A DNA stretch of 18,265 nucleotides from CAYRSS01 sp964426945 (GCA_964426945.1 CAYRSS010000067.1:1-18265), one strand, 5' to 3'; counted from the first letter of the stretch, positions 1 through 7,130 are shown. Notes: generated by a model not told the origin, from the letters alone. A program made the numbers and translations.

Positions 1-87
1 GGGCCGGTCAAACTCGGCGGTGGCCTCCTCGCTGTAGCCCATGGCGAGGTAGTCGTTGCGGAGGTCGTAAGTCAGGCCGATGCGCAT
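1..87 (-). CDS. ATP-grasp ligase (D-Ala-D-Ala ligase-like), N-terminal fragment
   Basis: Only the first 29 codons lie in the window. They begin MRIGLTYDLRNDYL and continue MGYSEEATAEFDRP, and the gene runs off the left edge. From memory, this opening (a beta strand, then a YSEEATAEFD-like stretch) resembles planctomycete proteins annotated as D-alanine-D-alanine ligase-related ATP-grasp enzymes, which often sit beside kamA. No catalytic residue is visible, so the ATP-grasp call rests on the N-terminus and on the neighbour. The ATG at 87 is preceded on the minus strand by a weak GAGG about seven bases upstream. The gene is downstream of kamA on the same strand, but an intrinsic terminator and a heptamer repeat lie between them, so it may have its own promoter. 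Confidence 0.55.
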   Translation of the reverse strand, partial: MRIGLTYDLRNDYLAMGYSEEATAEFDRP

Positions 88-100
88 GGGAGCCTCGGGG

Positions 101-128
101 AAGTTGCAAGTGGCAAGTTGCAGGTTGC
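101..128. repeat. Four tandem 7-bp units
   Basis: Four head-to-tail heptamers are seen: AAGTTGC, AAGTGGC, AAGTTGC, AGGTTGC. Each differs from AAGTTGC by at most one base. The array lies between the kamA terminator and the start codon of the ATP-grasp gene, 13 bases upstream of that ATG, so on the minus strand it would be in or near the leader. Short heptameric tandem repeats are known from several bacterial genomes. Function is unknown. Confidence 0.75.
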
Positions 129-155
129 GGGCGGGCGACGCCCGGAACCTGCCGC

Positions 156-198
156 CAAAAACACACGGGCGCTGCACCCCTCACGAGGCGCAGCGCCC
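156..198 (-). terminator. Rho-independent terminator after kamA
   Basis: A 9-bp perfect stem (GGGCGCTGC at 167-175 with GCAGCGCCC at 190-198) encloses a further CCT/AGG pairing around a CACG loop. On the minus strand the stem is followed by GTGTGT and then five T (complement of 157-161). It begins 18 bases beyond the kamA stop. The T-run lies only on the minus-strand side, which sets the direction. Confidence 0.75.
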
Positions 199-215
199 GA
201 ACAGCGTGGTACGGC

Positions 216-1553
216 CTAGTGAACCGGGTCAGGATACCGGTACACGTTGCCTTCGTAGTTGCGGATGAGCACGTCGTCGCCGTCGCGGCCGACGACCGAG
301 TCGGGGATCAGCGGGATCTTCCCGCCGCCGCCGGGGGCGTCGATCACGAAGGTCGGCACGGCGTAGCCCGTCGTGTGGCCGCGGAGACCCTGGATGATCT
401 CCAGCCCCTTCTCGACGGGGGTGCGGAAGTGCGACGAGCCGGAGATCGGGTCGCACTGGTAGATATAGTACGGCCGGACGCGGACCTTCAGCAGCTTGTG
501 CATCAGCGACTTCATCGTCTCGACGTCGTCATTGACGTCGCGCGTCAGCACCGTCTGGCTGCCGAGCGGCACGCCGGCGTCGGCCAGCCGCTCGCACGCC
601 TGGGCCACTTCGGGAGTCATCTCGGTCGGGTGCATGAAGTGGATGCTCATCCACAGCGGGTGCACCTTGCGGAGCGACTTCACGAAGGCGGGGGTGATGC
701 GCTGTGGCAGCACGGCCGGCACCTTCGTCCCGACGCGGAGAAACTCGATGTGCTTGATCGCCCGGAGGCTCTTGAGGATCCACTCGAGCCGGTCGTCATT
801 CATCGTCAACGGGTCGCCGCCGGAGAGCAGGACGTCGCGGACTTCGGTGTGCTCGGCCAGGTAGTCGAACGCCTTCTGGTACTGCTTGTTGCCGAAGTGG
901 TACTCGCCGGTCTGGCCGACCATGCGGGCCCGGGTGCAGTAGCGGCAGTAGGTCGCGCAGAAGTTGGTGACGAGGAACAGCACGCGGTCGGGGTAACGGT
1001 GGACCAGCCCCTCGACCACCATGTGGCTGTCTTCAGCCAGCGGGTCGTCCGCCTCGCCCGGGCCCTGCGCCAGCTCGCCGATGACCGGGATCATCGTCCG
1101 GCGGAGCGGCTCCATGGCGTTTTCGGTGTCCATGAGGGAGGCGTAGTAGGGGGTGATCCCCACCGGCAGGTGTCCGCCGAGGCGGACGACGGCGGCTTCC
1201 TCCTCCTCGGAGAGCCGGAAAATGCGCTGCAGACCCTTCAGGTCCTTGACCCGGTGGCGAAGCTGCCACCGCCAGTCGTTCCACTCCTCGGTCGTGGACT
1301 CGGGGAAGTAGCGCTGGCGGAACTCTTCGCTGCGCGGGCTGATCACGTGGGTGGCCGGACGGGCCGCTCGCGTGCTGCCGACGGCGCGCGAGGGCGTCCG
1401 CCGTGGCGTTCTGACCACGGTGGCGACACGGCGACCGGACGGGGAAGGAGGATCGAAGCTCGAGGCGGAAGGGTCGAGAATGGGGAGGCGCAGGAATGTC
1501 CTGCTACTACTGGGAGGCTCCGAGGAGTCGGAGCCGAGCAATTGTTCTTCCAT
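216..1553 (-). CDS. kamA: Lysine 2,3-aminomutase (KamA family, radical SAM and PLP)
   Basis: Converts L-lysine to L-beta-lysine using S-adenosylmethionine, a [4Fe-4S] cluster and PLP, in the cytoplasm. The 445-residue product has the cluster motif CATYCRYC (Cys199, 203, 206), the loop SGGDPLT, and the C-terminal stretch DAPGGGGK. In that stretch Asp405 and PLP-lysine Lys412 are seven residues apart, as Asp330 and Lys337 are in the Clostridium subterminale enzyme. Asp368 (in YQCD) is 37 residues before Asp405, matching Asp293/Asp330, so both lysine-recognition aspartates are present. This favours KamA over the shorter EpmB, which modifies elongation factor P. The first 70 or so residues are Pro/Arg/Ser-rich and have no counterpart in the clostridial enzyme. 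The ATG at 1553 has no clear SD, and a GTG at 1346 (residue 70) would give a 376-residue protein of more usual extent. A terminator follows at 167-198. Confidence 0.93.
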   Translation of the reverse strand: MEEQLLGSDSSEPPSSSRTFLRLPILDPSASSFDPPSPSGRRVATVVRTPRRTPSRAVGSTRAARPATHVISPRSEEFRQRYFPESTTEEWNDWRWQLRHRVKDLKGLQRIFRLSEEEEAAVVRLGGHLPVGITPYYASLMDTENAMEPLRRTMIPVIGELAQGPGEADDPLAEDSHMVVEGLVHRYPDRVLFLVTNFCATYCRYCTRARMVGQTGEYHFGNKQYQKAFDYLAEHTEVRDVLLSGGDPLTMNDDRLEWILKSLRAIKHIEFLRVGTKVPAVLPQRITPAFVKSLRKVHPLWMSIHFMHPTEMTPEVAQACERLADAGVPLGSQTVLTRDVNDDVETMKSLMHKLLKVRVRPYYIYQCDPISGSSHFRTPVEKGLEIIQGLRGHTTGYAVPTFVIDAPGGGGKIPLIPDSVVGRDGDDVLIRNYEGNVYRYPDPVH

Positions 1554-1641
1554 TGCGGGTGGCTCTCGGGGAGACCGACCTCATTGACCGCGTCTGCCCG
1601 CATACACGCGGGCGCTGCTATTTTCCGGCCCTGGAACGCAT

Positions 1642-1655
1642 GACGCGATCGCGTC
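1642..1655. promoter_or_regulatory. 14-bp perfect palindrome, possible operator
   Basis: GACGCGATCGCGTC is an exact palindrome. It lies about 9-22 bases downstream of the transcription start implied by the candidate kamA promoter at 1671-1700, where a repressor could block initiation or early elongation. No specific regulator can be named from the sequence. Confidence 0.35.
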
Positions 1656-1670
1656 GGTCCACTCCGCGAT

Positions 1671-1700
1671 ATCAATGCATATCTGCCCACTGAAAGTCAA
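1671..1700 (-). promoter_or_regulatory. Possible sigma70-type promoter for kamA
   Basis: On the minus strand TTGACT (complement of 1695-1700) is followed after 18 bases by ATTGAT (complement of 1671-1676). TTGATA one base further on gives a 19-base spacer. The -35 box is good and the -10 box weak. The leader to the kamA ATG would be about 110 nt and includes the GCCCGC/GCGGGC hairpin at 1596-1613. Confidence 0.35.
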
Positions 1701-1842
1701 GGGTAACTCACTCCGATTCGCGGGAATCTTTTGCACGAGGTTGCCGCGCGCCGACTCGCCTCGCTTCGCGGCGAGCTGTGACTTTCGGTCAGCCGGGGCG
1801 CAGGCGGCCGATGCGGCGGTGTTCGTCGAGTGACAGCCCCGT

Positions 1843-1884
1843 GGCCCTCGGCGCTCGCCCTTCGGGCGCGTACGCCGAGAGGCC
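1843..1884. repeat. Long imperfect inverted repeat
   Basis: Nested arms are GGCC (1843-1846) with GGCC (1881-1884), CTCGGCG (1847-1853) with CGCCGAG (1873-1879), and CGCCC (1856-1860) with GGGCG (1864-1868) around TTC. It is 58 bases past the end of the membrane protein gene on the minus strand, but no T-run follows, so it is not a standard intrinsic terminator. It resembles the REP-type hairpins found between genes in GC-rich genomes. Whether it recurs in this genome cannot be seen here. Confidence 0.5.
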
Positions 1885-1941
1885 GATTCTCGGGCCTGGC
1901 TCCTGATCGCAGCGTAACACGGTCGGCGGCGGGAGAGACGG

Positions 1942-2556
1942 TTAGGGCGTCGAGGCGGAGCCGGGCTGGGCCGGCAGGTCGGCGCGGTGGAGGAGGAGGG
2001 TGTTTCGCTCCTGCTCCAGGCGTTCGAAATCCACCAGCGAAACCCATTCGGTGCGCCAGCGGCCGCCGTCGAAGAAAATCGCCACCCGCCCGCTCTGGCG
2101 GATCATCAGCGGGATGGGCCCGGTCTGGGCGACCATGACCGGCCCGTCGTGGCCGCGGAGGATCCGGGCCTGCTCGCGGTCGATCCAACTGATCGCCACG
2201 ACGGGAGGTTCGCTGTCACCGGTGGGCGGCGGAGCGAGGTTCAGCGGAAGCGTGTTGTCGATGACGGGGACCGAACTGACGGCATTCACATACCGCTGAG
2301 CCCAGTCGCGGGCCTGCGCCATCCGCACGCCGTCGCGGTAGTAGAGGATGACGAGCAGCAGGGCGACCGACGCGAGAAGCAGCCCGGCCAGCTTGCGAAG
2401 CACCCGGCGGCGGGCGTTCGGGTCGATCCTCGGGATGACGGCCGGCTCAGGCATGGTGGATGGCGTCCCGTCGGGCTTCACACGCGGATCGGCTCCCCGA
2501 CCGGCCTTGTCCGGCGCGGTTTGGCCGGGCGAGCGGTCACGGGTAGTCGTCGTCAT
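1942..2556 (-). CDS. Single-pass membrane protein of unknown function
   Basis: Not recognised. The 204-residue product has a polar N-terminal tail (about 1-54), one strongly hydrophobic segment (about 55-73, LAGLLLASVALLLVILYY), and a C-terminal domain of about 130 residues, probably outside the membrane. That domain has alternating strands and motifs such as VVAISWIDREQARI and MVAQTGPIPLMI. The start at 2556 (MTTTTRD) was chosen over the longer frame from 2682 because AGAGGA lies just upstream at a normal distance. It overlaps the last 20 bases of the FHA gene, so the two are very likely co-transcribed and translationally coupled. A partner role in an FHA-linked envelope process is inference only. 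An internal ATG at residue 35 (MPEPAVIPRI) is an alternative start. Confidence 0.75.
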   Translation of the reverse strand: MTTTTRDRSPGQTAPDKAGRGADPRVKPDGTPSTMPEPAVIPRIDPNARRRVLRKLAGLLLASVALLLVILYYRDGVRMAQARDWAQRYVNAVSSVPVIDNTLPLNLAPPPTGDSEPPVVAISWIDREQARILRGHDGPVMVAQTGPIPLMIRQSGRVAIFFDGGRWRTEWVSLVDFERLEQERNTLLLHRADLPAQPGSASTP

Positions 2557-3049
2557 CGTCCTCTTCGGGGGTGATCGCGGTCTGATCGCCGCTGGAGGCC
2601 AGTGCCTCGAGGGCGGCGATCGGGTCGGATTCGTCGTCGATGTTGAAGGCGGATCCGGACTTGCCGGCGCGTCCCGCCGCACCGGTCGTGGACTTGACCC
2701 GGATAATCTCGTCGTCGCTGGGCTCGCCGTCGATCTGCACCGTGAAAACCACCGGGCCCACGACGATCTGATCGCCGGGCTCGAGGTCTTCCTCGGTAAT
2801 CCGCCGGTTGTTCAGGTAGGTGCCGTTGGCAGCGCCAAGATCCCGCAGGACCGCGCCGTCCCGGTTGAGGACCACTTCCGCGTGCCGTCGGGAGACTTCC
2901 TCGACGGGGATACGGATGTTGCAGTCCTCTTTGCGGCCGATGGTGGTGGCCCCCGGGTGCAGCGGGAACGAGCGCTTGCTCCCGTCGGGCCTGAACATGA
3001 TCAGTTTGACACTCACCAAAGTCGTCATCCCGGAAGATAGGCTCGGCAT
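2537..3049 (-). CDS. FHA-domain protein with acidic tail
   Basis: The forkhead-associated domain spans about residues 14-105. The conserved core is seen as IGRKEDCNIRIP (Gly38-Arg39), SRRH (Ser53, Arg54, His56) and NGT (Asn75, Gly76, Thr77). Known FHA domains bind phosphothreonine peptides, usually downstream of Ser/Thr kinases, which planctomycetes have in number. After the domain comes a low-complexity linker ending in the acidic run EEDDDDDYP. There is no catalytic domain or signal peptide, so it is probably a cytoplasmic adaptor. The start is uncertain. ATG 3049 gives 170 residues, ATG 3028 gives 163, and GTG 3016 fits the usual VSVKLIMF beginning of such proteins; none has a good SD. A promoter is visible at 3109-3137. 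Confidence 0.88.
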   Translation of the reverse strand: MPSLSSGMTTLVSVKLIMFRPDGSKRSFPLHPGATTIGRKEDCNIRIPVEEVSRRHAEVVLNRDGAVLRDLGAANGTYLNNRRITEEDLEPGDQIVVGPVVFTVQIDGEPSDDEIIRVKSTTGAAGRAGKSGSAFNIDDESDPIAALEALASSGDQTAITPEEDDDDDYP

Positions 3050-3108
3050 CGCGCTGGGCTCGCCGCCGCGACGGGGCCGCCGACACCGTGGATTCGACTC
3101 ACCCTCTC

Positions 3109-3137
3109 GTTATAACCCGACCGGATTGAGGTATCAA
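3109..3137 (-). promoter_or_regulatory. Sigma70-type promoter for the FHA operon
   Basis: On the minus strand TTGATA (complement of 3132-3137) is followed after exactly 17 bases by TATAAC (complement of 3109-3114). Each box matches the consensus at five of six positions, which is striking in this GC-rich background. An inverted repeat ATTGA-GGTA-TCAAT (3125-3138) overlaps the -35 box and could be an operator. The leader to the FHA start would be about 50-75 nt. Confidence 0.65.
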
Positions 3138-3294
3138 TTCACCCCTCCGGCCACACAAGTCCCGACGGGGCGCATCCGGGCCGCGCGGGGCGAATCCGGG
3201 GAAACCCCCGGTCCCGTCCTCCGTGATCCGGCTGTCTGCGGGTATCATCGGCCCGACCTGCGCGTACTCACGCAGGCGAAAGGACACCCGGGCC

Positions 3295-4551
3295 GTGAAT
3301 CTCCCACCGCACCAGCTCAGGATCGCGCAGCCGGACGCGGACGGCGTGCGCCCCGGTCGGCCGCCGGGCGAATCGGCGGAGGCCGGCCTGTATGTCCATA
3401 CGCCCTTCTGCGAGACCAAGTGCGGCTACTGCGATTTCTTCTCGGTCGCGCTCAAGGACCGCGACTCGGGTCCGCTGATCGAGCGAGTGCGGCGCGAGGT
3501 ACGCGGTCGAATGGCCTCGTCGCCTCACCCGATCCGCACTATCTTCCTCGGCGGCGGCACCCCGACAGTCCTTCCGCCGGCGGAGTTTGAGGCGCTGCTC
3601 CGAACCATCCGCGACGCAACCGCTGGCCACCCGGTCGTCGAATTCACCGTCGAAGCCAACCCCGGCACCGTGGATGATCAGGTTGCCGAACTGCTCGTGG
3701 AGCATGGCGTCACCCGCGTGTCGATGGGGGCCCAGTCGTTCCTGGAGGCGGAACTCGAGACCCTCGAGCGGCTGCACTCGCCGGCTGACATTCCGGTCGC
3801 GGTCGAGACGCTCCGCCGTCACGGACTGGAGCAACTGAACATCGACCTGATCTTCGGGATTCCCGGGCAGACGGCGGCCACGTGGAAGGAGTCGCTGCGC
3901 CGCGCGGTGGCGCTCGGCACAGACCATCTGTCGTGCTACGGGCTGATGTACGAGCCGGGCACGCGCCTGACCGCCCAGCGAGCCGCCGGGCGGGTGGTCC
4001 CCTGCGATGAAGATGTGGAGGCGGATCTCTTCGAAATGACCGTGGACCTGCTGGCGGGGAAGGGCCTCGAGCAGTACGAAATCAGCAACTTCGCCCGCCC
4101 GGGTCGCCGCTGCGAGCACAACCTCATCTACTGGCGCAACGAGCCGTACCTCGGCGTCGGGCCGTCCGCGTCGGGCTGCTATGCCGGGCGGCGATATCGC
4201 AATGTCGCCGATGTGGCGGGATATGTCCGGCTGATGGACGAGCGCGGCGACGCGGAGTCCGAATCTGAATCGCTGACGCCGCGTACCATCGCGCTGGAGA
4301 TGATCCTCATGCAGCTCCGGCTGGCCGAGGGATTGTCTCGGGCTGATTTTCTCCGTCGGACGGGCGCCGACGCCCTCACGATCTTCGGCGACGCCGCTCG
4401 GCGGCTCTCAGCGGACGGCGTGCTGGAGGTAACTCCGGAGGCACTCCGGCTGACGCGGCGCGGGATGCTGGTGGCCAACCACGTCATGGCGAGCCTTGCG
4501 GTATGTCTCGACGCGGGCGACATTCCCCTGCCGGTCCTGCGTACCGGCTGA
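3295..4551 (+). CDS. hemW: HemW-like radical SAM heme chaperone
   Basis: Belongs to the HemN/HemW radical SAM family. HemW inserts heme into target enzymes rather than decarboxylating coproporphyrinogen. The cluster motif is CETKCGYCDFF (Cys39, 43, 46). The residue two after the third cysteine is Phe, not the extra Cys of true HemN, which favours HemW. Also seen are GGGTPT (about 87-92), the family stretches EANPGT and NIDLIFGIPGQT, EQYEISNFARPG, and the C-terminal part that begins around TIALEMILMQLRL. The GTG at 3295 was chosen because AAAGGA at 3279-3284 is 10 bases upstream; it gives 418 residues. The ATG at 3223 adds 24 residues of no family character and lacks an SD. A CCGGGG/CCCCGG inverted repeat (3196-3211) lies in the upstream gap. 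trpG/pabA follows after 81 bases. Confidence 0.93.
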   Translation: MNLPPHQLRIAQPDADGVRPGRPPGESAEAGLYVHTPFCETKCGYCDFFSVALKDRDSGPLIERVRREVRGRMASSPHPIRTIFLGGGTPTVLPPAEFEALLRTIRDATAGHPVVEFTVEANPGTVDDQVAELLVEHGVTRVSMGAQSFLEAELETLERLHSPADIPVAVETLRRHGLEQLNIDLIFGIPGQTAATWKESLRRAVALGTDHLSCYGLMYEPGTRLTAQRAAGRVVPCDEDVEADLFEMTVDLLAGKGLEQYEISNFARPGRRCEHNLIYWRNEPYLGVGPSASGCYAGRRYRNVADVAGYVRLMDERGDAESESESLTPRTIALEMILMQLRLAEGLSRADFLRRTGADALTIFGDAARRLSADGVLEVTPEALRLTRRGMLVANHVMASLAVCLDAGDIPLPVLRTG

Positions 4552-4632
4552 TCGCTCGCTGCCACAGGTGAAGCGGCTGCTCTGCCGATGGGAGCGTGTG
4601 GGCGATACCGCAGCCCGGAGGAACGACCGAAC

Positions 4633-5211
4633 TTGATCCTGATCATCGATAACTACGACTCGTTCACCTACAACCTCGTCCAGCGCGTCGGCGAGTTGGG
4701 GACCGGGCTGCCGATCGAGGTGGTCCGGAACGACGCGACGGGTGTGGACGGGCTGGCGGCGATGAACCCGTCGCACATCATCATCTCCCCCGGCCCCGGT
4801 GACCCGGACGACGCCGGGGTGAGCATGGACGCGATTCGCCACTTCGCCGGAAAATCGCCCCTCCTGGGGGTCTGCCTGGGTCACCAATGCATCGGGCAGG
4901 TGTACGGCAGCCGCATCACCCGGGCAGGCCGCCTCATGCACGGCAAGACCAGCCCCATCCACCACGACGGCCGAGGGCTTTTCCGTGGGCTGACCAATCC
5001 CTTTACGGCGACCCGGTATCACTCCCTGGTCGTGGAATCCGTCCCGCCGGACCTGGAGCGGACCGCCTGGACCGACCGGGGGGAACTCATGGGGCTGCGG
5101 CACAAGACCTTGGCCGTGGAGGGGGTTCAGTTCCACCCCGAGAGCTTCCTGACCGAGGAAGGCCACCGCCTGCTGGCGAATTTCATCCAGCCGGGCGAAG
5201 GCCGCGCATAG
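4633..5211 (+). CDS. trpG: Glutamine amidotransferase subunit of anthranilate or aminodeoxychorismate synthase
   Basis: Class I glutaminase that passes ammonia to TrpE (tryptophan synthesis) or PabB (folate synthesis). The 192-residue protein starts in the typical way (ILIIDNYDSFTYNL). It has the oxyanion strand SPGPGDP, the nucleophile Cys81 in GVCLGHQ, and His168 and Glu170 in FHPES. The TTG at 4633 was chosen because GGAGGAA at 4617-4623 is nine bases upstream and the protein then starts exactly at the family N-terminus. The ATG at 4588 would add 15 uncharacteristic residues. No trpE or pabB is adjacent. trpD is in the window but 3.4 kb away and not in the same operon, so TrpG and PabA cannot be separated here; bacteria with a single copy often use it for both. 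Confidence 0.9.
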   Translation: MILIIDNYDSFTYNLVQRVGELGTGLPIEVVRNDATGVDGLAAMNPSHIIISPGPGDPDDAGVSMDAIRHFAGKSPLLGVCLGHQCIGQVYGSRITRAGRLMHGKTSPIHHDGRGLFRGLTNPFTATRYHSLVVESVPPDLERTAWTDRGELMGLRHKTLAVEGVQFHPESFLTEEGHRLLANFIQPGEGRA

Positions 5212-5223
5212 CCGACCCTCACT

Positions 5224-5232
5224 TGATATACT
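5224..5232 (+). promoter_or_regulatory. Extended -10 promoter upstream of the peroxidase gene
   Basis: TG-A-TATACT combines an extended -10 TGn with a -10 hexamer matching the consensus at five of six positions. It sits directly after the trpG/pabA stop, about 104 bases before the peroxidase ATG. No good -35 box is present, which is usual for extended -10 promoters. Confidence 0.45.
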
Positions 5233-5335
5233 GGTCATTCCGAGCGAGATCGGGGCCCGCCGACCCCGAGTTCCCCCTCTCAGAAACAGGCAGCCGGACC
5301 CGGCGGGGGCCGGACTGCGCGGGAGCAAGCGCCAT

Positions 5336-7114
5336 ATGTTCGCCGCGTTTCGTCGCCGTCCCACTCGTTCCGGGTTCGGTCTTGGGATCATGCTCGCGAT
5401 GTCGGGTATCAGCCTCTCGGGCATGGCCTCCACCGCCCTGGCCGAGGACCGCTCGATCGATGGGCGGGGCAACAACATCGAGAACCCCGAATGGGGTGCC
5501 GCGTTCACGACCGAACTGCGCATCGCACCTGCCGCTTACGCCGACGGGGTCTCCGCCATCGGCGGGACAGACCGCCCCAACCCCCGCGTGGTGAGCAACG
5601 CCATCGCGGCCCAGTCGCGCTCCGTGCTCAGTCAGCGCGGGCTCAGTGACTGGATCTGGCAGTGGGGGCAGTTCATCGATCACGATCTGACTTTCAGCGA
5701 CGCGGCCACCCCGGAGGAAGTGATGTCCATCGCGATTCCGATGGGCGACCCGTTCTTCGATCCGTTCGCGACAGGCCGGGTGGTGATTGAGCAGAAGCGG
5801 TCGATCTTCGACCCGGCCACCGGCTCGGGGCCGGACAATCCGCGAGAGCAGATCAACATGCTGACCGCGTTCGTCGACGGCTCCGGCGTGTACGGCTCGG
5901 ACGAGGAACGGGCCGCGTGGCTTCGGGCGTTCGATGGCGGACGTCTGAAAGTCTCCGAGGGCGACCTGCTGCCGCTGAACGACGGCACGCAGGTGATGGG
6001 CGGGCCGGGCAACCTGCCGTCCTTCGCGACCGATCTGTTCGTCGCCGGGGATATCCGGGCGAACGAGCAGGTGGGGCTGATCTCGGTGCACACCCTGTGG
6101 GTTCGCGAGCACAACCGCCTCGCCGACGAACTGGCAGCCGCGCATTCGGATTGGGACGACGAGCGCATCTACCAGCGGGCCCGCAAGCTGGTCGGGGCGA
6201 TGATTCAGAACATCACCTACCGCGAATTCCTGCCGGCGCTGCTCGGGCCCCACGCGCCCGATCCGGATGACGCCGAGTACGACCCGACGCTGGATCCGAG
6301 CATTGACAACGTCTTTGCCAATGCGTCCTACCGCATCGGCCACACGATGCTGTCGCCCCAGATCATGCGCATGGACGACGACGGCAAGGAGATGGAGGCG
6401 GGGCCGATCAGTCTGCGCGACGCCTTCTTCCAGCCGCAGCGCATCATCCACGAGGGCGGCATCGAGCCCGTGCTCACCGGCCTGGCCCACCAGGGGGCCC
6501 AGGAAATCGACTCGATGGTGATCGACGACGTGCGTAACTTCCTTTTCGGCCCGCCGGGGTCGGGAGGGATGGACCTCGTTTCGCTGAACATTCAGCGCGG
6601 TCGGGAGCACGGCCTGCCCGACTACAACACCGTTCGCGAGTCGTACGGCCTGCCGAAGCGGGCGGACTTCGACGAGGTGACCAAGGATCCGATCGTTCGC
6701 GCAAAGCTCGCGAGCGTCTACGCCAGCCCCAACCAGATCGACCCGTGGATCGGCGGCGTGGTGGAGGACCAGCTTGAGGGGGCTAGCGTCGGCGAGCTGA
6801 TCGCGACGGTGCTCGGCGACCAGTTCCGCCGGCTGCGCGACGGTGACCGTTTCTGGTACGCATGGGACGAGGAGTTCACCGCTGAAGACATCCGCATGCT
6901 GGAGCGCACGCGCCTGTCCGACGTGATCAAGCGCAACTCCTCCATCCAGAAGCTGCAGAAGAACGTCTTCTTCATGGATCACGCCCAGCCGGTCGAGCGC
7001 GGCCAGGACACGCCGGGGACGGCGGGGCTCTGCGGGGCGATGGGCTCGACGGGGCTGCTGGGTATGACGCTCGGTCTGTCGGCGATTCGAGGCCGGCGGC
7101 GCCGGGGTCGCTGA
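5336..7114 (+). CDS. Secreted animal-type heme peroxidase (peroxidase-cyclooxygenase family)
   Basis: Uses hydrogen peroxide to oxidise halides or organic substrates. The 592-residue protein has an N-terminal signal peptide (basic start, hydrophobic 14-30, likely cleavage after ALA at 36). Compared with human myeloperoxidase from memory, the active site is complete. Asp115 and Glu244 are the residues that form ester bonds to heme, His116 is distal, Arg241 is the distal arginine, and His336 in YRIGHT is the proximal ligand. The calcium loop TAFVDGS (Thr177, Phe179, Asp181, Ser183) and Asp117 are kept. The myeloperoxidase sulfonium Met is Gln245 here, as in lactoperoxidase-type enzymes. REHNRLADEL and LNIQRGREHGLP are typical of the family. 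The C-terminus has a lone Cys566, a Gly/Leu-rich hydrophobic segment and an Arg-rich end, like an envelope-anchoring tail. GGGAG at 5321-5325 is a plausible SD. Confidence 0.92.
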   Translation: MFAAFRRRPTRSGFGLGIMLAMSGISLSGMASTALAEDRSIDGRGNNIENPEWGAAFTTELRIAPAAYADGVSAIGGTDRPNPRVVSNAIAAQSRSVLSQRGLSDWIWQWGQFIDHDLTFSDAATPEEVMSIAIPMGDPFFDPFATGRVVIEQKRSIFDPATGSGPDNPREQINMLTAFVDGSGVYGSDEERAAWLRAFDGGRLKVSEGDLLPLNDGTQVMGGPGNLPSFATDLFVAGDIRANEQVGLISVHTLWVREHNRLADELAAAHSDWDDERIYQRARKLVGAMIQNITYREFLPALLGPHAPDPDDAEYDPTLDPSIDNVFANASYRIGHTMLSPQIMRMDDDGKEMEAGPISLRDAFFQPQRIIHEGGIEPVLTGLAHQGAQEIDSMVIDDVRNFLFGPPGSGGMDLVSLNIQRGREHGLPDYNTVRESYGLPKRADFDEVTKDPIVRAKLASVYASPNQIDPWIGGVVEDQLEGASVGELIATVLGDQFRRLRDGDRFWYAWDEEFTAEDIRMLERTRLSDVIKRNSSIQKLQKNVFFMDHAQPVERGQDTPGTAGLCGAMGSTGLLGMTLGLSAIRGRRRRGR

Positions 7115-7130
7115 GCACGCGCCGGGCGAC

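Larger units (their letters stand above)
1554..1941. other. 388-base gap with structured leader, no gene seen
   Basis: This lies between the membrane protein gene and kamA, both on the minus strand. No open frame has a credible start or composition. It holds several inverted repeats: 1843-1884, CTCGCC/GGCGAG at 1755-1775, and GCCCGC/GCGGGC at 1596-1613 with a 6-base loop. It also holds a 14-bp palindrome at 1642-1655 and a possible promoter at 1671-1700. The part nearest kamA would be its leader of roughly 110 nt. I find no tRNA or known riboswitch core in it. Confidence 0.5.

Noticed and set aside
219..1643. 474-codon open frame on the plus strand opposite kamA
   Set aside because: Its product is Val/Asp/Arg/His-rich without motifs, as expected for the antisense of a GC-rich gene. 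kamA on the other strand has a complete active site.
3243..3248. TATCAT as -10 box of a hemW promoter
   Set aside because: No acceptable -35 box at 16-18 bases upstream and no extended -10 TGn.
5219..6982. 587-codon open frame on the minus strand opposite the peroxidase gene
   Set aside because: Composition is typical of an antisense shadow, and the peroxidase frame has all catalytic residues.
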